64,000 bases of DNA from Fodinibius roseus (GTDB taxonomy: Bacteria > Bacteroidota > Rhodothermia > Balneolales > Balneolaceae). Positions 44,554 through 54,039 of the stretch are shown in pieces. The notes below the pieces were generated by a model, which worked only from the letters and a program-made list of their open reading frames with translations, had not been told where the DNA came from and searched no databases. The translations under genes and the position numbers were made by a program. The stretch's first letter is position 1. Each line of letters opens with the position of its first letter. The stretch lies in NCBI RefSeq assembly GCF_900129315.1, contig NZ_FQUS01000024.1, forward strand, positions 1 through 64,000, in the 5' to 3' direction.

Positions 44554-46284
44554 ATGAAATATTTACAAGCAGTTATCGGTTTAATCGCGTTTAGCGTTCT
44601 TATTAGTGCCTGTGATGATGGCTTTTTGACGAGAACGCCCAAAGATCAAATATCATCTGAGGAGTACTTTAAAAAACCGAATGATCTGGAGGCTTACGTC
44701 AATCAATTCTATGATGATGACTCCTTTCCAATCTACGGCGCATGGGGGGAAGATTTTGGAACCGATAACCAGGTCAGTGATGATATCAATAGCAGGCTGG
44801 AGGGCACCAGGGTTCTTTCCGACGGGGGAGGTATTTTCTATGATGATGTCCGGGATATCAATTACTTCTTTGACCACTATGGGAAAGTGGAAGAAAATGC
44901 GGACTTCGAGGAGTACCGGCAATATGTGGGCGAGGCCCATTTCTTTCGGGCACTCATCTATTTTGACCTGCTGAGAAGCTACGGTGATGTCCTGTGGCTG
45001 GAAACCACCGTAGGTCCCGAATCTCCCAGGCTTTACGAATCCAGGGACCCCCGAAATGTGGTGGCTGATAATATTATTGCGGATCTGGATACTGCGGCCA
45101 CTTATCTTACGGCCGAGAGAACGGATGGGGCTTCGCGGGTAAACCGGTGGATGGCTCTTTTGATTCAAAGCCGGGTAGCTCTTTATGAGGGTACCTGGGA
45201 GAAATACCATGACGGTACACCCTTTGGGGTCGATAACCCGCAGCCCGAAAAGTATTTTAACAAGGTGGTGGAGGCCACGACCGAAATTATGCAATCGGGT
45301 CTTTACGACATCTATTCAACCGGCAATCCTGAGACGGACTATTATGATCTGTTTGCCACCGAACGGTATAATTACGCCTCGAATGACGAGGTGATGTTTT
45401 GGAAGGAATTTAATAATGAGTTGGGACAGGGAGAAGGTTCTTTTAGAAGACAGATTAATTACTCAATGGAGTATCCTAAGGGAAATGGGATTACCAAACA
45501 GTTAGCTGATGTATACTTATGTGTCGATGGGGAGCCGATTACGGTTAGTTCCCAGTTTGAGGGATATAATGATCTGAGCCGGGAACAGCAAAACCGCGAT
45601 CCCCGCTTTGAACAAACCATTGCCACCCCTGGCGCCCCGTGGATGGTCTATGAAGATTCCGTAGTGCATTATAATAACCTTTATGAACAACTTAATACCG
45701 CAACGGATAGAAGAAATCCCGTGGGTTATGTTATTAGAAAGGGCTATGACCCGCGTATGGAAAATCATACGCCCCAGTTTGAAGAATCCCCCTCCATTAT
45801 TTACCGGTATGCGGAAGTCCTGCTGAATTTTGCGGAAGCCAAGGCCGAACTCGGTACCCTAACCCAGCAGGATATCAACAATTCCATCAAAAAACTGAGA
45901 GACCGGGTGGATATGCCTAATTTGGTGCTTTCAGATATTTCGAATGACCCCGAATGGAATTTTCCAGAATTGTCGCCCGTCATAAATGAGATAAGGCGTG
46001 AACGCCGGGTCGAGCTCGCGGCAGAAGGATTTCGCTGGGATGATATCGCACGCTGGGCTGCGGCGGATGAACTGATTGTCGGCCAGCGGCCCAAGGGGTT
46101 GAAGGCTTCTCAGCTGGACAGCGATACCTACCCCGTGGATGCCAACGGATTTCTCGACCCTTATCAGGATAGAATTCCCGGCGGATACGGATTTAAGCTG
46201 GACCGTGATTATCTTAATCCCATATCGCGAAGTGAAATTGAGCTGAGCAATGGCAACCTGGAACAGAATCCCGGTTGGGAATAG
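44554..46284 (+). CDS. SusD/RagB-type nutrient-binding lipoprotein 2
   Basis: A 576-aa surface lipoprotein, partner of SusC 2. Lipobox SVLISACDDGF (Cys near 20). Family landmarks are GEAHFFRALIYFDLLRSYGD (near 128), then RYAEVLLNFAEAKAELG (near 420), INNSIKKLRDRV and EIRRERRVELAAEGFRWDDI (near 478). It differs strongly from SusD 1, so the two pairs probably bind different pieces of the target polymer. Two hairpins follow it. Confidence 0.95.
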   Translation: MKYLQAVIGLIAFSVLISACDDGFLTRTPKDQISSEEYFKKPNDLEAYVNQFYDDDSFPIYGAWGEDFGTDNQVSDDINSRLEGTRVLSDGGGIFYDDVRDINYFFDHYGKVEENADFEEYRQYVGEAHFFRALIYFDLLRSYGDVLWLETTVGPESPRLYESRDPRNVVADNIIADLDTAATYLTAERTDGASRVNRWMALLIQSRVALYEGTWEKYHDGTPFGVDNPQPEKYFNKVVEATTEIMQSGLYDIYSTGNPETDYYDLFATERYNYASNDEVMFWKEFNNELGQGEGSFRRQINYSMEYPKGNGITKQLADVYLCVDGEPITVSSQFEGYNDLSREQQNRDPRFEQTIATPGAPWMVYEDSVVHYNNLYEQLNTATDRRNPVGYVIRKGYDPRMENHTPQFEESPSIIYRYAEVLLNFAEAKAELGTLTQQDINNSIKKLRDRVDMPNLVLSDISNDPEWNFPELSPVINEIRRERRVELAAEGFRWDDIARWAAADELIVGQRPKGLKASQLDSDTYPVDANGFLDPYQDRIPGGYGFKLDRDYLNPISRSEIELSNGNLEQNPGWE

Positions 46285-46312
46285 TAGTTGTCGGAACAAT
46301 CAGCTTTCTGAG

Positions 46313-46396
46313 AATGGGTAGAAAGTGCGAGTACTATCTCGCATAGTTCTACCCATTATTAATAAGTTCCTCACTGGAGAGGCGCATCCCCTCTCC
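46313..46396 (+). terminator. Two consecutive hairpins after SusCD operon 2
   Basis: The first hairpin has exact 11-bp arms AATGGGTAGAA (46313-46323) and TTCTACCCATT (46347-46357), extended inside by GCGAG/CTCGC. The second has GGAGAGG (46376-46382) and CCTCTCC (46390-46396). Both lie between the SusD 2 stop and the next gene, fitting a double terminator. Confidence 0.65.
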
Positions 46397-46464
46397 ATCT
46401 TATTGATTGTACATGTTGTTAAATAGGGCAGGATCAAAAATGAACCATTAAAAACCTCATAATA

Positions 46465-48849
46465 TTGGAAAAGTATAAGTTGACTGAACATGGTATCCCT
46501 TGGTTATTAACCTTGGGTATGCTGCTGTTAATGAACTATTCGGATGCGGTGGCACAGGCCGATCGGATAGATTTTTTTGATGAACCCTATGATGTTGAAT
46601 ATGAAGAAAAGATGGCCGAGAGCGTTAATGCGGGTATTGATCGATTCTTGACTCGATACACGTCAGAGGTAATAGGGGACCGGGAGAAATACTGGAATCG
46701 GCAATTTGATTCTCCACATGCTTATAACGTCTCGGTTGATCACAACAGGAATGATCTCCGGAGGATGATTGGAGCTACAGATACCATTTCTGATGTGACG
46801 TTGGAAATAAAGGGTGATCCGGGTAATGGGGTTATAATTGCCGATACAGAAAAAAGCAGAATATACGAGGTAGAATGGACCATTCATGAAGGACTCAAAT
46901 CCGAAGGTCTGCTATTAATACCCAAAGGTGACATTAGGGCATCAGCTGTTGTTATCCCCGATGCAGATGAAACGCCGGAAGGCTATGCCGGATTAGAAGA
47001 GGGGCCGGGCACGGCTCTCAAAATGGCTGAAAAGGGAGTTCGGGTGTTAATCCCGACTATCATAAACCGGAAAACGCAGCATTCCGGCAGGGATCAGTTA
47101 ATTCCTGCACATCCCTGGCAAAATTTGGATGATTATTCGGTATCCAGATGGAGTAATATAACGCATCGAGAGTGGATCTGGCGGCAGAGCTACGTCATGG
47201 GACACCACATCATCGGAATGGAGGTCCAAAAGGTGCTGGCTGCCGTAGATTGGCTGGTTAAAAACAAGACCGGTAAGTCCGATGAGAAAATCGGAGTCAT
47301 GGGGTATGCAGAAGGCGGATTACTTGCTTTTTATTCTGCTGCTCTTGATACCCGTATTGATGCGGCATGGGTAAGCGGCTATTTCGGTTCTCGCAAGCAG
47401 CTTTGGCGTGAACCTGTGTATCGAAATGTTTGGGGATTACTGACCGAATTCGGTGATGCTGAAATGGCAAGTTTAATCACTCCGAGGAGCCTGCTAATTG
47501 AAGCTGCTCCTGTACCCGGCGTTAAGGAACCTCTTCCTGTAAAAAAGGGACAGAGAGATTTTGCGCTTGCGGGAGAATTGAGGACCCCTTCTACGAATGA
47601 AATAAAGAGTGAAATAAAAAAACTTAATAATTTTTTCCCGAATGAAAGTTCATTGCAACCAGACGTATCGCTGATTGACAATGTCGTGGGGCATGGGACC
47701 GATGAAGCATTGCGCGTTTTTATTGATCATTTGGGTATTAATGCTGCCGACTCAGTACCGGACAAACTATTGAATTCGGTAACGATGCATCGTCCGACGG
47801 ATCCCGGGGAGCGGCATCGGCGGGTTTTTTACAACATGGAGGACTATATCCAGGATATGATACCCACGGCTGACCGCAGACGGTATCAGTTTTTAGAAGG
47901 AGATCTGTCATCTCCTCAATCCTGGGATCGGAGTATGGAACCTTATCGAAAGCAATTCTACGATCATTTGGTAGGCAGAATTGACAAAGATTTGCTGCCA
48001 TTGAATCCCCGGGTACGCCAGATTTATGATAAGGAAAATTGGAAAGGATATGAGGTAGCCCTGGATGTTTGGCCGGACGTAAATGCCTGGGGTATTTTAG
48101 CTGTCCCAAAAAATATAAATCCCGATGATAAACGACCCGCTATCGTTATGCAACATGGCATTGGGGGATTACCGACAACCTCTATCAGGGTAGAAAGCTA
48201 TCATCATGTACTTAATGCGCTCGTAAACCGTGGCTTTGTAGTATTTGCTCCGTATAATCCTTATCAGTTTAATATTAGAAAAGCCACAGCCTTAAAAAAG
48301 AGTGTGTATTCCATCATTATCCCCCAACATCAGCAAATTCTGAATTTTCTTAAATCCCGTGATTATGTAGACCGGGATCGTATTGCTCTCTATGGTAAAA
48401 GCTGGGGTGGACGAACGGCATTACGGGTCCCCGTCGTGCTGAAAGATTACAGCGTTGTGGTCAGCTCGGCTTATTTTAACGATTGGCTCAACAAGGCCGT
48501 CAGTACGAACTATTCAAACTCTTATTATTGGGAAGATTCGATAGGGATCTATGAATGGAACATGGGGAATACATTTACCCATGCAGAAATGGCAGCGATG
48601 ATAGCTCCGCGCCCCTTTATGGTTGAAGATGGTTATTTAGATGGGGTAGCCCCATATGAAATGGTTGCTTCGGAGTTCGGAAAGGTAGAACGCTGGTATG
48701 ATATGATGGGGATTAGTGAGCGTGCAGAGCTTGAGATTTTTAAAGGCGGGCACGAGATCAACGGAAAAGGAACCTTTCGTTTCCTTCACAAATATTTGAA
48801 TTGGCCCGCTCCTGAATCTCCAACGAAGAGCCAACTTATTTCTGAATAA
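46465..48849 (+). CDS. Secreted two-domain alpha/beta hydrolase
   Basis: A 794-aa exported protein beginning at a TTG, with a signal peptide ending SDAVAQA. It contains two hydrolase domains. In the first (about 60-430) the nucleophile elbow reads GYAEGG, with Ala282 where the Ser should be, so this half is probably inactive. In the second (about 530-790) the elbow is GKSWGG with S646, followed by a late FKGGHEING segment that supplies the His. Acetyl-xylan-esterase-like chemistry on the polysaccharide is likely. It lies right after the susCD 2 operon with esterase and sulfatase genes following, which supports a role in removing side groups. Confidence 0.8.
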   Translation: MEKYKLTEHGIPWLLTLGMLLLMNYSDAVAQADRIDFFDEPYDVEYEEKMAESVNAGIDRFLTRYTSEVIGDREKYWNRQFDSPHAYNVSVDHNRNDLRRMIGATDTISDVTLEIKGDPGNGVIIADTEKSRIYEVEWTIHEGLKSEGLLLIPKGDIRASAVVIPDADETPEGYAGLEEGPGTALKMAEKGVRVLIPTIINRKTQHSGRDQLIPAHPWQNLDDYSVSRWSNITHREWIWRQSYVMGHHIIGMEVQKVLAAVDWLVKNKTGKSDEKIGVMGYAEGGLLAFYSAALDTRIDAAWVSGYFGSRKQLWREPVYRNVWGLLTEFGDAEMASLITPRSLLIEAAPVPGVKEPLPVKKGQRDFALAGELRTPSTNEIKSEIKKLNNFFPNESSLQPDVSLIDNVVGHGTDEALRVFIDHLGINAADSVPDKLLNSVTMHRPTDPGERHRRVFYNMEDYIQDMIPTADRRRYQFLEGDLSSPQSWDRSMEPYRKQFYDHLVGRIDKDLLPLNPRVRQIYDKENWKGYEVALDVWPDVNAWGILAVPKNINPDDKRPAIVMQHGIGGLPTTSIRVESYHHVLNALVNRGFVVFAPYNPYQFNIRKATALKKSVYSIIIPQHQQILNFLKSRDYVDRDRIALYGKSWGGRTALRVPVVLKDYSVVVSSAYFNDWLNKAVSTNYSNSYYWEDSIGIYEWNMGNTFTHAEMAAMIAPRPFMVEDGYLDGVAPYEMVASEFGKVERWYDMMGISERAELEIFKGGHEINGKGTFRFLHKYLNWPAPESPTKSQLISE

Positions 48850-48899
48850 ATAAAAATTATTAGTATTATAAGTAGAGATACTTCCAGGCACTTTTCCAT

Positions 48900-49020
48900 A
48901 GTGACCGGTTGTTCTCGAAGGAGTCGGGCCTACGTGCAGCAGTGGATTTGTGGGTCCTCGCGGGCGCCGTTTATTTTTGGAGTATCAACCGAGGGCGACC
49001 ACCACCTAAGGCTACGATAA
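48900..49020 (+). pseudogene. Remnant of a sulfatase gene
   Basis: About 120 bp that parallel 50190-50305 of the intact sulfatase gene. The clearest stretch reads QQWICGSSRAPFIFG, against QYPVCGPSRASLMFG in the live gene, then GDHHLRLR and a stop against the TTTYGYV region. The Cys-x-x-Ser-Arg formylglycine motif is still readable. No start, no further sulfatase sequence. It shows that a second sulfatase once lay here or that a piece was copied from the gene 1.3 kb away. Confidence 0.7.
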
Positions 49021-49131
49021 TTTTTTGTATGGCATAGAAATTGTTTATGAAGCGAGTGAACGTAAGGTAACCCAATCTACTCGATGATTCTCAATAACTA
49101 AAATGATTGTGTTCTCTGGGAATTAAACAAA

Positions 49132-49935
49132 ATGGTACTTAAAATTTATCTTACGATTGCTCTTTTTATAACCTTTACATTTTATGCAAATGCTCAAGAA
49201 AATGCAGATCCTGACTTCCATATTTATCTTCTCATGGGCCAGTCCAATATGGCGGGGAGAGGAGAGATAACCGAAGAATTTAAAAATGAAAGGCATTCCC
49301 GGGTTCTCATGCTGAAGGAGGATAATCAGTGGGTAGTTGCCCAGCATCCATTGCATTTTGATAAGCCATCTGTTATAGGAGTAGGCCCTGGGTTATCGTT
49401 CGGAATTAAAATGGCGGAAGAGAATCCGGGAACTAAAATCGGGCTCGTTCCGACTGCTGTCGGGGGAACCTCTATTGATCTGTGGAAACCGGGAGCATTT
49501 GATGAAAAGACAAAAACACATCCCTATGACGACGCTCTTGTCAGAATAAAAGAGGCAATGAAATCCGGCGTAATAAAGGGAGTATTATGGCACCAGGGCG
49601 AATCGGACAAAGATCCCAGTAATGCGTCTCAATATGTTGCAAAATTAACGACCCTTATCGAACGCCTTAGAACAGAAGTCAATAATCCGGAATTGCCTTT
49701 TGTCGCAGGTGAATTGGGAAGATTCATAACCACGAGTGAAAATATTAACAAGGAACTTGCAAAAGCGTCGGACAAAATTCCCTATACGGGCGTAGCTTCT
49801 TCAGAAGGATTGGTGCATAAAGGGGATGGAACCCATTTTGACAGTCCCTCTGCAGCAAAATTGGGAGAACGATATGCCCGGCAAATGCAGCGGATTCAAA
49901 GTCAAATTATTAGCAAAGGAAAGGATAGCCAGTAA
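49132..49935 (+). CDS. Sialate-O-acetylesterase-like (SASA) carbohydrate esterase
   Basis: A 267-aa exported SGNH esterase. Signal peptide ends FYANAQE (about 22). The catalytic block is IYLLMGQSNMAGRGE with S38, followed by GLVPTAVGGTSIDLW and WHQGESDKD, where Gly and Gln form the oxyanion hole. The late GTHFDSPSAAKLGERYA supplies the Asp-His pair (HFD). Members remove acetyl groups from sialic acid, xylan or other glycans. It is 54 bp upstream of the sulfatase on the same strand. Confidence 0.88.
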   Translation: MVLKIYLTIALFITFTFYANAQENADPDFHIYLLMGQSNMAGRGEITEEFKNERHSRVLMLKEDNQWVVAQHPLHFDKPSVIGVGPGLSFGIKMAEENPGTKIGLVPTAVGGTSIDLWKPGAFDEKTKTHPYDDALVRIKEAMKSGVIKGVLWHQGESDKDPSNASQYVAKLTTLIERLRTEVNNPELPFVAGELGRFITTSENINKELAKASDKIPYTGVASSEGLVHKGDGTHFDSPSAAKLGERYARQMQRIQSQIISKGKDSQ

Positions 49936-49989
49936 ACTCGCTGGTTCAGAGATCAGGTATAATAATTCATCCAAGGTCAACATAGCGTA

Positions 49990-51513
49990 ATGAATCATTT
50001 TTCTTTTTTCGCGGTGGCAGCAGCGCTGCTGGCCCTCCATCCATCAATGCCAACAGCCACGGCCCAGCAACAGCAGCCCGGGCAGGACCGTCCCAACGTG
50101 CTGTTCATTATTTCCGACGATCTGACCACCACGGCGGTTTCCTCCTACGGTAATAAATTAGGGACCACGCCCCATATCGACCGGCTGGCCTCCGAGGGCA
50201 CACGGTTTACGCGGGCCTACTCGCAGTACCCGGTGTGCGGGCCCTCGCGGGCCTCGCTGATGTTCGGGTATTACCCGAGCGCGACCACCACCTACGGCTA
50301 CGTCAGCGGCCGCCGGAACGTGGGACCCGACCGAAACTCCTGGGCCCAGCTATTCCGGGAAAACGGCTACCGGACCGCGCGGGTCAGTAAGATTTTCCAT
50401 ATGGGCTCGGTGGATATCATGGAAGGGCGCCACGGGGCCGACGACCCGGCTTCCTGGGACGAGCGCTACAACAGCCCGGCCCCGGAAGTTCATGCCGAGG
50501 GGGACAGCGAGCTGGTCCAGAATAACCCCTACGGGCGGCGCCCGGTGCTGCGCGAGGAGGGAGTCAACGGAGGGAACCTGATGAATATTGTCAAAGCCGA
50601 GGAAGGACAGCCGCATACGGACGGGCGCACGGCGGAGCAGGCCTCGGAGCTGATCCGGGCGTACGCGGAAACGGAGCAGCCCTTTTTCCTGTCGGTGGGC
50701 TTTTTTCGTCCCCACGTGCCGTTTGTAGCGCCAAAGGAATATTTTGAGCCGTATCCCTACCGGGAGATGGTACTGCCGCCCAGGGTTCAGGGAGACTGGG
50801 ATGATATCCCGGAGCGGGGCATCAACTATGTGACCAGCGTGAACGGGCAGATGAGCCCCGAGCAGGAGAAAAAAGCGATTGCCGCCTACTACGCGGCGGT
50901 TTCGTATATGGACGCCCAGTTGGGGAAGGTACTGCAGGCGCTTCGGGAGGAAGGGCTCGAGGAAAACACGATTGTGATTTTTACCTCCGACCACGGCTTT
51001 CACCTGGGCGAGCACCGGTTTTGGATGAAGGTGGGCCTGCATGAGGAGTCGGTGCGGGTGCCGCTGATCATCAAAGCCCCGGGGAAAGAGCCGGCGGTCA
51101 GCCATTCGCTGGTGGAGCTGCTGGACCTGTATCCCACGGTCGCGGAAATGGCGGGACTGGAGTATTCGGAGCACCTGCAGGGCAAGAGCCTGGTACAAAC
51201 GCTGGAGGATCCGGACCACGAGGTCCGGGAGGCCGCCTTTTCGATGCACCGGTGGGGGGGAGGATTTGCGTACCTGCTTCGCTCCGAGAAGTGGGCCTAT
51301 ATCCAGTATGATGAAGACGCGGGATCGGGTATGGAGCTGTACGATATGGAGCGCGACCCGCAGCAGTATAACAACCTGGCCGGGAACCCGCAGTACGAGG
51401 ATATTGTGGCTGCATTCCGGGAGCGGCTGCAGCAGAAGCTAAAAGAGGTGCGGGATAACGACCTGGTCCGGGATGAAAGTCTGGATGTCACCTATGATAC
51501 CACCGGTGAATAA
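49990..51513 (+). CDS. Secreted sulfatase, S1 family (iduronate-2-sulfatase-like)
   Basis: A 507-aa exported arylsulfatase-fold enzyme. Signal peptide ends PTATAQQ. Metal ligands sit in PNVLFIISDDLTTTAVSSYG. The formylglycine site is C83 in YPVCGPSRASLMFG, matching the C-x-P/A-S-R sulfatase signature. Later motifs are FFLSVGFFRPHVPFVAPKEY, IVIFTSDHGFHLGEHRFWMK (second metal pair) and ELLDLYPTVAEMAGL. The FRPHxPFxxP segment is typical of the iduronate-2-sulfatase-like S1_7 group. It needs a formylglycine-generating or anSME enzyme, not seen in the window. It points to a sulfated polymer as substrate. A remnant of a similar gene lies upstream. Confidence 0.92.
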   Translation: MNHFSFFAVAAALLALHPSMPTATAQQQQPGQDRPNVLFIISDDLTTTAVSSYGNKLGTTPHIDRLASEGTRFTRAYSQYPVCGPSRASLMFGYYPSATTTYGYVSGRRNVGPDRNSWAQLFRENGYRTARVSKIFHMGSVDIMEGRHGADDPASWDERYNSPAPEVHAEGDSELVQNNPYGRRPVLREEGVNGGNLMNIVKAEEGQPHTDGRTAEQASELIRAYAETEQPFFLSVGFFRPHVPFVAPKEYFEPYPYREMVLPPRVQGDWDDIPERGINYVTSVNGQMSPEQEKKAIAAYYAAVSYMDAQLGKVLQALREEGLEENTIVIFTSDHGFHLGEHRFWMKVGLHEESVRVPLIIKAPGKEPAVSHSLVELLDLYPTVAEMAGLEYSEHLQGKSLVQTLEDPDHEVREAAFSMHRWGGGFAYLLRSEKWAYIQYDEDAGSGMELYDMERDPQQYNNLAGNPQYEDIVAAFRERLQQKLKEVRDNDLVRDESLDVTYDTTGE

Positions 51514-51717
51514 TGAGGATCGTTCTTGGTGTCCCAAATGGCCTTCGGGGAAGTGGCAGAGCGATACGCGTTCAGGTTTGGGGGGATGAATATAAGTAAT
51601 ATCGTAGTAAAACCACCCGGATTCAGCCAAATGATACACCGGAGTATAACGTTTCTACTAACCGGTTTCAGCCGTATTACGCATAAAGTTTGTGCCGGGA
51701 GCTGTGCGACGCTCAAA

Positions 51718-53403
51718 TTATTTTCGGATGGTACTCTTTATTCCGCTCAGCAGGCTCTTCCACCAGTAGTTGAATATCGATTTGGTTGTATCCCGTTCAA
51801 AGCGAATACGTCCTGCCCGCATCCCGGTTTCCGGGGTATTATTGGCTCTGACCACGAAATTATTGGCTACAAAGCTCTTGAGATTTTCCAGCAGTCCATG
51901 CTGCTGTATGGATTGTTTGTCGAGCACAGAAATTTTAAAGTCTTCATAGTTCATTACAAGCGTACCGCTGGATTGGTTTTCGTTCAGCGTCATTTCGAAC
52001 TCGAGGCTATTAAGCTGTCCCCGGTCTACTCGTATAAAAGCAACATGTTCTAACATGCGGTTGAAGGCAGGCATTGAAACAGACTGCAGCTGTCCGCTGA
52101 CTTTGTGAAACCCCTCCCCGGTATCCATCGGAAACTCGAAATGAGCTTCGAGTAAGCTCATCCCCATTACCCGGCTTTCGGCATCCAGCGTAGTTGTGAT
52201 ACCCTCTTTCGTATCCTCGGGATAGTTACTAATCGACCGGAAGACAGCATCTGTCTCTTCAAAGGTTATCGTGCCGGCCCTCGGCGTGTTGCCTACATAT
52301 TCGCTGTAGGAAATGTAGGCATCTTCAATTCGCAGGGAATCAATTTTGACCGGCGTTTTCAGATCACGAAAGGCAATGAACGGCAGTGGCTTGGAGGTGG
52401 GGGGACCCCCGGCGATGCCGCGGTTAAGGTAGTCCTCAAGCTCGGGACGCTGAATGTGACCGTAACGGGCATAGACGCGGGCAGAATCGACAAGGCGGGA
52501 AAAATCGAGGCCTTTAAACTGCATGTCGGGAATGGTAAGGGCAATGCGGTCAATGGTACTGCCGTGTCGTCGGGCAAACTCCAGCTTTCCGTAGCGGGGG
52601 ACAAGCTGCAGAGAGTCCAGGCTTATGGTTTCGTCGTCGGAAGAAATGGAAAGCCGGTCAAAACGTAGCACATTCAGGCTGTCCGACAGCTTTAGCATAA
52701 AGTTCCCGCTCTCCGCCTCCATCTCATCAGTGATAAAGATGCGTCCGGATTGTGCGGAGGCCGAATCAACCCGGATATTACGGAGGGAAAGATCCAGCTG
52801 ACCGAGGGATGAAATCGTATCACCGGATTGCGTGAAGGTTCCGTACCCTTCCTGAATAATAAGTTCGCCTATCTCAATCGCCCGGTACTGGCCGGAGATT
52901 GCGGCAAGAATCGTCGAATCCAGGGAAGAGGACCGGCTGCTGTCTTTCGATATCCCGGTGTTGTGGGGATTCCTGAGTGCCGATATATCAGGCCTGCTGA
53001 TTCTGATAGTACCAATGCTGAGTTCATCGCCCGTGAGCGAAGAAAACAGATCCATTCCTGTGACTTCAATCTCCTCAAAGGTTCCCTCAAACAGCTTGTC
53101 AGGGGGACCGCCGGACGATGAGGAAGGGCCCGAAAATACGGAGGTGTCGGCCTGCAGGCGAGCCTTGCTGATGGTGGCCGAGCCCGAAAAAACGTTGAGG
53201 TTGAGATTCTCGAAACTGAGCGTGTAGGTGCTGTCGGTGGATTGCCGAACCTGCTCTTTAAGACTGCTTGACAGATAGTCATCGGCAAAAAAAGTAATAA
53301 AAATCTGAAGGATAAGCAGCAGTACCAGGAGTCCCCCCATAAGATAAAGGATGCCTTTGACCAGGGGATTCATTCCGGAGTTTATTATCTTGGTTTTCGG
53401 CAT
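51718..53403 (-). CDS. AsmA-like/DUF748-type envelope protein
   Basis: A 561-aa protein anchored by one N-terminal membrane helix (LVKGILYLMGGLLVLLLILQ, about 14-33). The rest is predicted beta-rich and periplasmic, with repeating segments of the kind seen in AsmA-like proteins (YTLSFENLNLNVFSGSATIS, LDSLQLVPRYGKLEF, KIDSLRIEDAYISYSEY). AsmA-type proteins take part in lipid transfer or outer-membrane biogenesis. It starts 12 bp downstream of the ferredoxin gene on the minus strand, so they are co-transcribed. The family call is from pattern only. Confidence 0.6.
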   Translation of the reverse strand: MPKTKIINSGMNPLVKGILYLMGGLLVLLLILQIFITFFADDYLSSSLKEQVRQSTDSTYTLSFENLNLNVFSGSATISKARLQADTSVFSGPSSSSGGPPDKLFEGTFEEIEVTGMDLFSSLTGDELSIGTIRISRPDISALRNPHNTGISKDSSRSSSLDSTILAAISGQYRAIEIGELIIQEGYGTFTQSGDTISSLGQLDLSLRNIRVDSASAQSGRIFITDEMEAESGNFMLKLSDSLNVLRFDRLSISSDDETISLDSLQLVPRYGKLEFARRHGSTIDRIALTIPDMQFKGLDFSRLVDSARVYARYGHIQRPELEDYLNRGIAGGPPTSKPLPFIAFRDLKTPVKIDSLRIEDAYISYSEYVGNTPRAGTITFEETDAVFRSISNYPEDTKEGITTTLDAESRVMGMSLLEAHFEFPMDTGEGFHKVSGQLQSVSMPAFNRMLEHVAFIRVDRGQLNSLEFEMTLNENQSSGTLVMNYEDFKISVLDKQSIQQHGLLENLKSFVANNFVVRANNTPETGMRAGRIRFERDTTKSIFNYWWKSLLSGIKSTIRK

Positions 53404-53414
53404 AGAAGTAGGTT

Positions 53415-53807
53415 TTAATCAGTCGAGGGCTTTTTATGCTCACCATTTACGGTAAGCGGCTGTTCCGCAAACATATACTCTTTGACCGGCTCCCCTTTGA
53501 TCAGGTGCTGTTGGATGATCTGTTCCAACACTTCAGGTTTGCAGGAATGGTACCATATGCCTTCCGGATAAACGACGGCGACGGGACCTTTTTTACAGAT
53601 GCGCAGGCAGTTGGCTTTGGTACGGTAGATGCCGCCGGCCCCATCCAGTTCTAACTCTTTCAGCCTTCTTTTGAGAAACTTCCATGCTTTCAGGCCAATC
53701 TCCTTTTTGCAGCATTTGGGTTTTGTCTGGTCGGCACAGAGGAAAATATGACGATTAATTTTATCGACATGCAGTTCTTTGGCTTTTTTGCGGAGGCGTC
53801 TATTCAT
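53415..53807 (-). CDS. Thioredoxin-like 2Fe-2S ferredoxin
   Basis: A 130-aa protein with the cysteine layout of the (2Fe-2S) thioredoxin-like ferredoxins: [12 protein letters not shown], then [20 protein letters not shown], then [14 protein letters not shown] start it at 53807 ([13 protein letters not shown]). A longer frame opens at 53894, but its first 17 residues are encoded by repeat copy C and the rest adds nothing conserved. Electron transfer is expected, with unknown partner. It is upstream of the AsmA-like gene. Confidence 0.82.
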   Translation of the reverse strand: MNRRLRKKAKELHVDKINRHIFLCADQTKPKCCKKEIGLKAWKFLKRRLKELELDGAGGIYRTKANCLRICKKGPVAVVYPEGIWYHSCKPEVLEQIIQQHLIKGEPVKEYMFAEQPLTVNGEHKKPSTD

Positions 53808-53844
53808 CTTTGAAGCGATTACTTTAGCTAATGCTTTATTTATA

Positions 53845-53984
53845 GAGAGCTTTGCAAAACCATTCTTTTGGCCGATCTCTGCATTTTCGCGCATTCAACA
53901 TCCTCCACTATGCCTTCCTATGCTGCGGTTTTGAATGCGTTCAGGGGTTGTATTGGCCAAAATTCCTGGCTTTTCAAAGCCTCT
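53845..53984 (+). repeat. Dispersed 140-bp intergenic repeat, copy C
   Basis: Plus-strand copy from GAGAGCTTTGCAAAACC to GGCTTTTCAAAGCCTCT, whose ends are inverted repeats. Internal blocks TTGGCCGATCTCTGCATTTT, TTCAACATCCTCCACTATG and TATGCTGCGGTTTTGAA are shared with the other copies. It lies just upstream of the ferredoxin gene (minus strand), where it may carry that gene's promoter. Confidence 0.75.
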
Positions 53985-54039
53985 ATCAGGAGGAGAGCTA
54001 CAGTGCACCTCCTGTATATGTTACAACAGTAGTTTCTAT

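Noticed and set aside
50350-51249. 299-codon minus-strand frame
   Set aside because: Opposite the sulfatase, which has an intact signature and signal peptide. Composition is the usual Arg/His-rich shadow.
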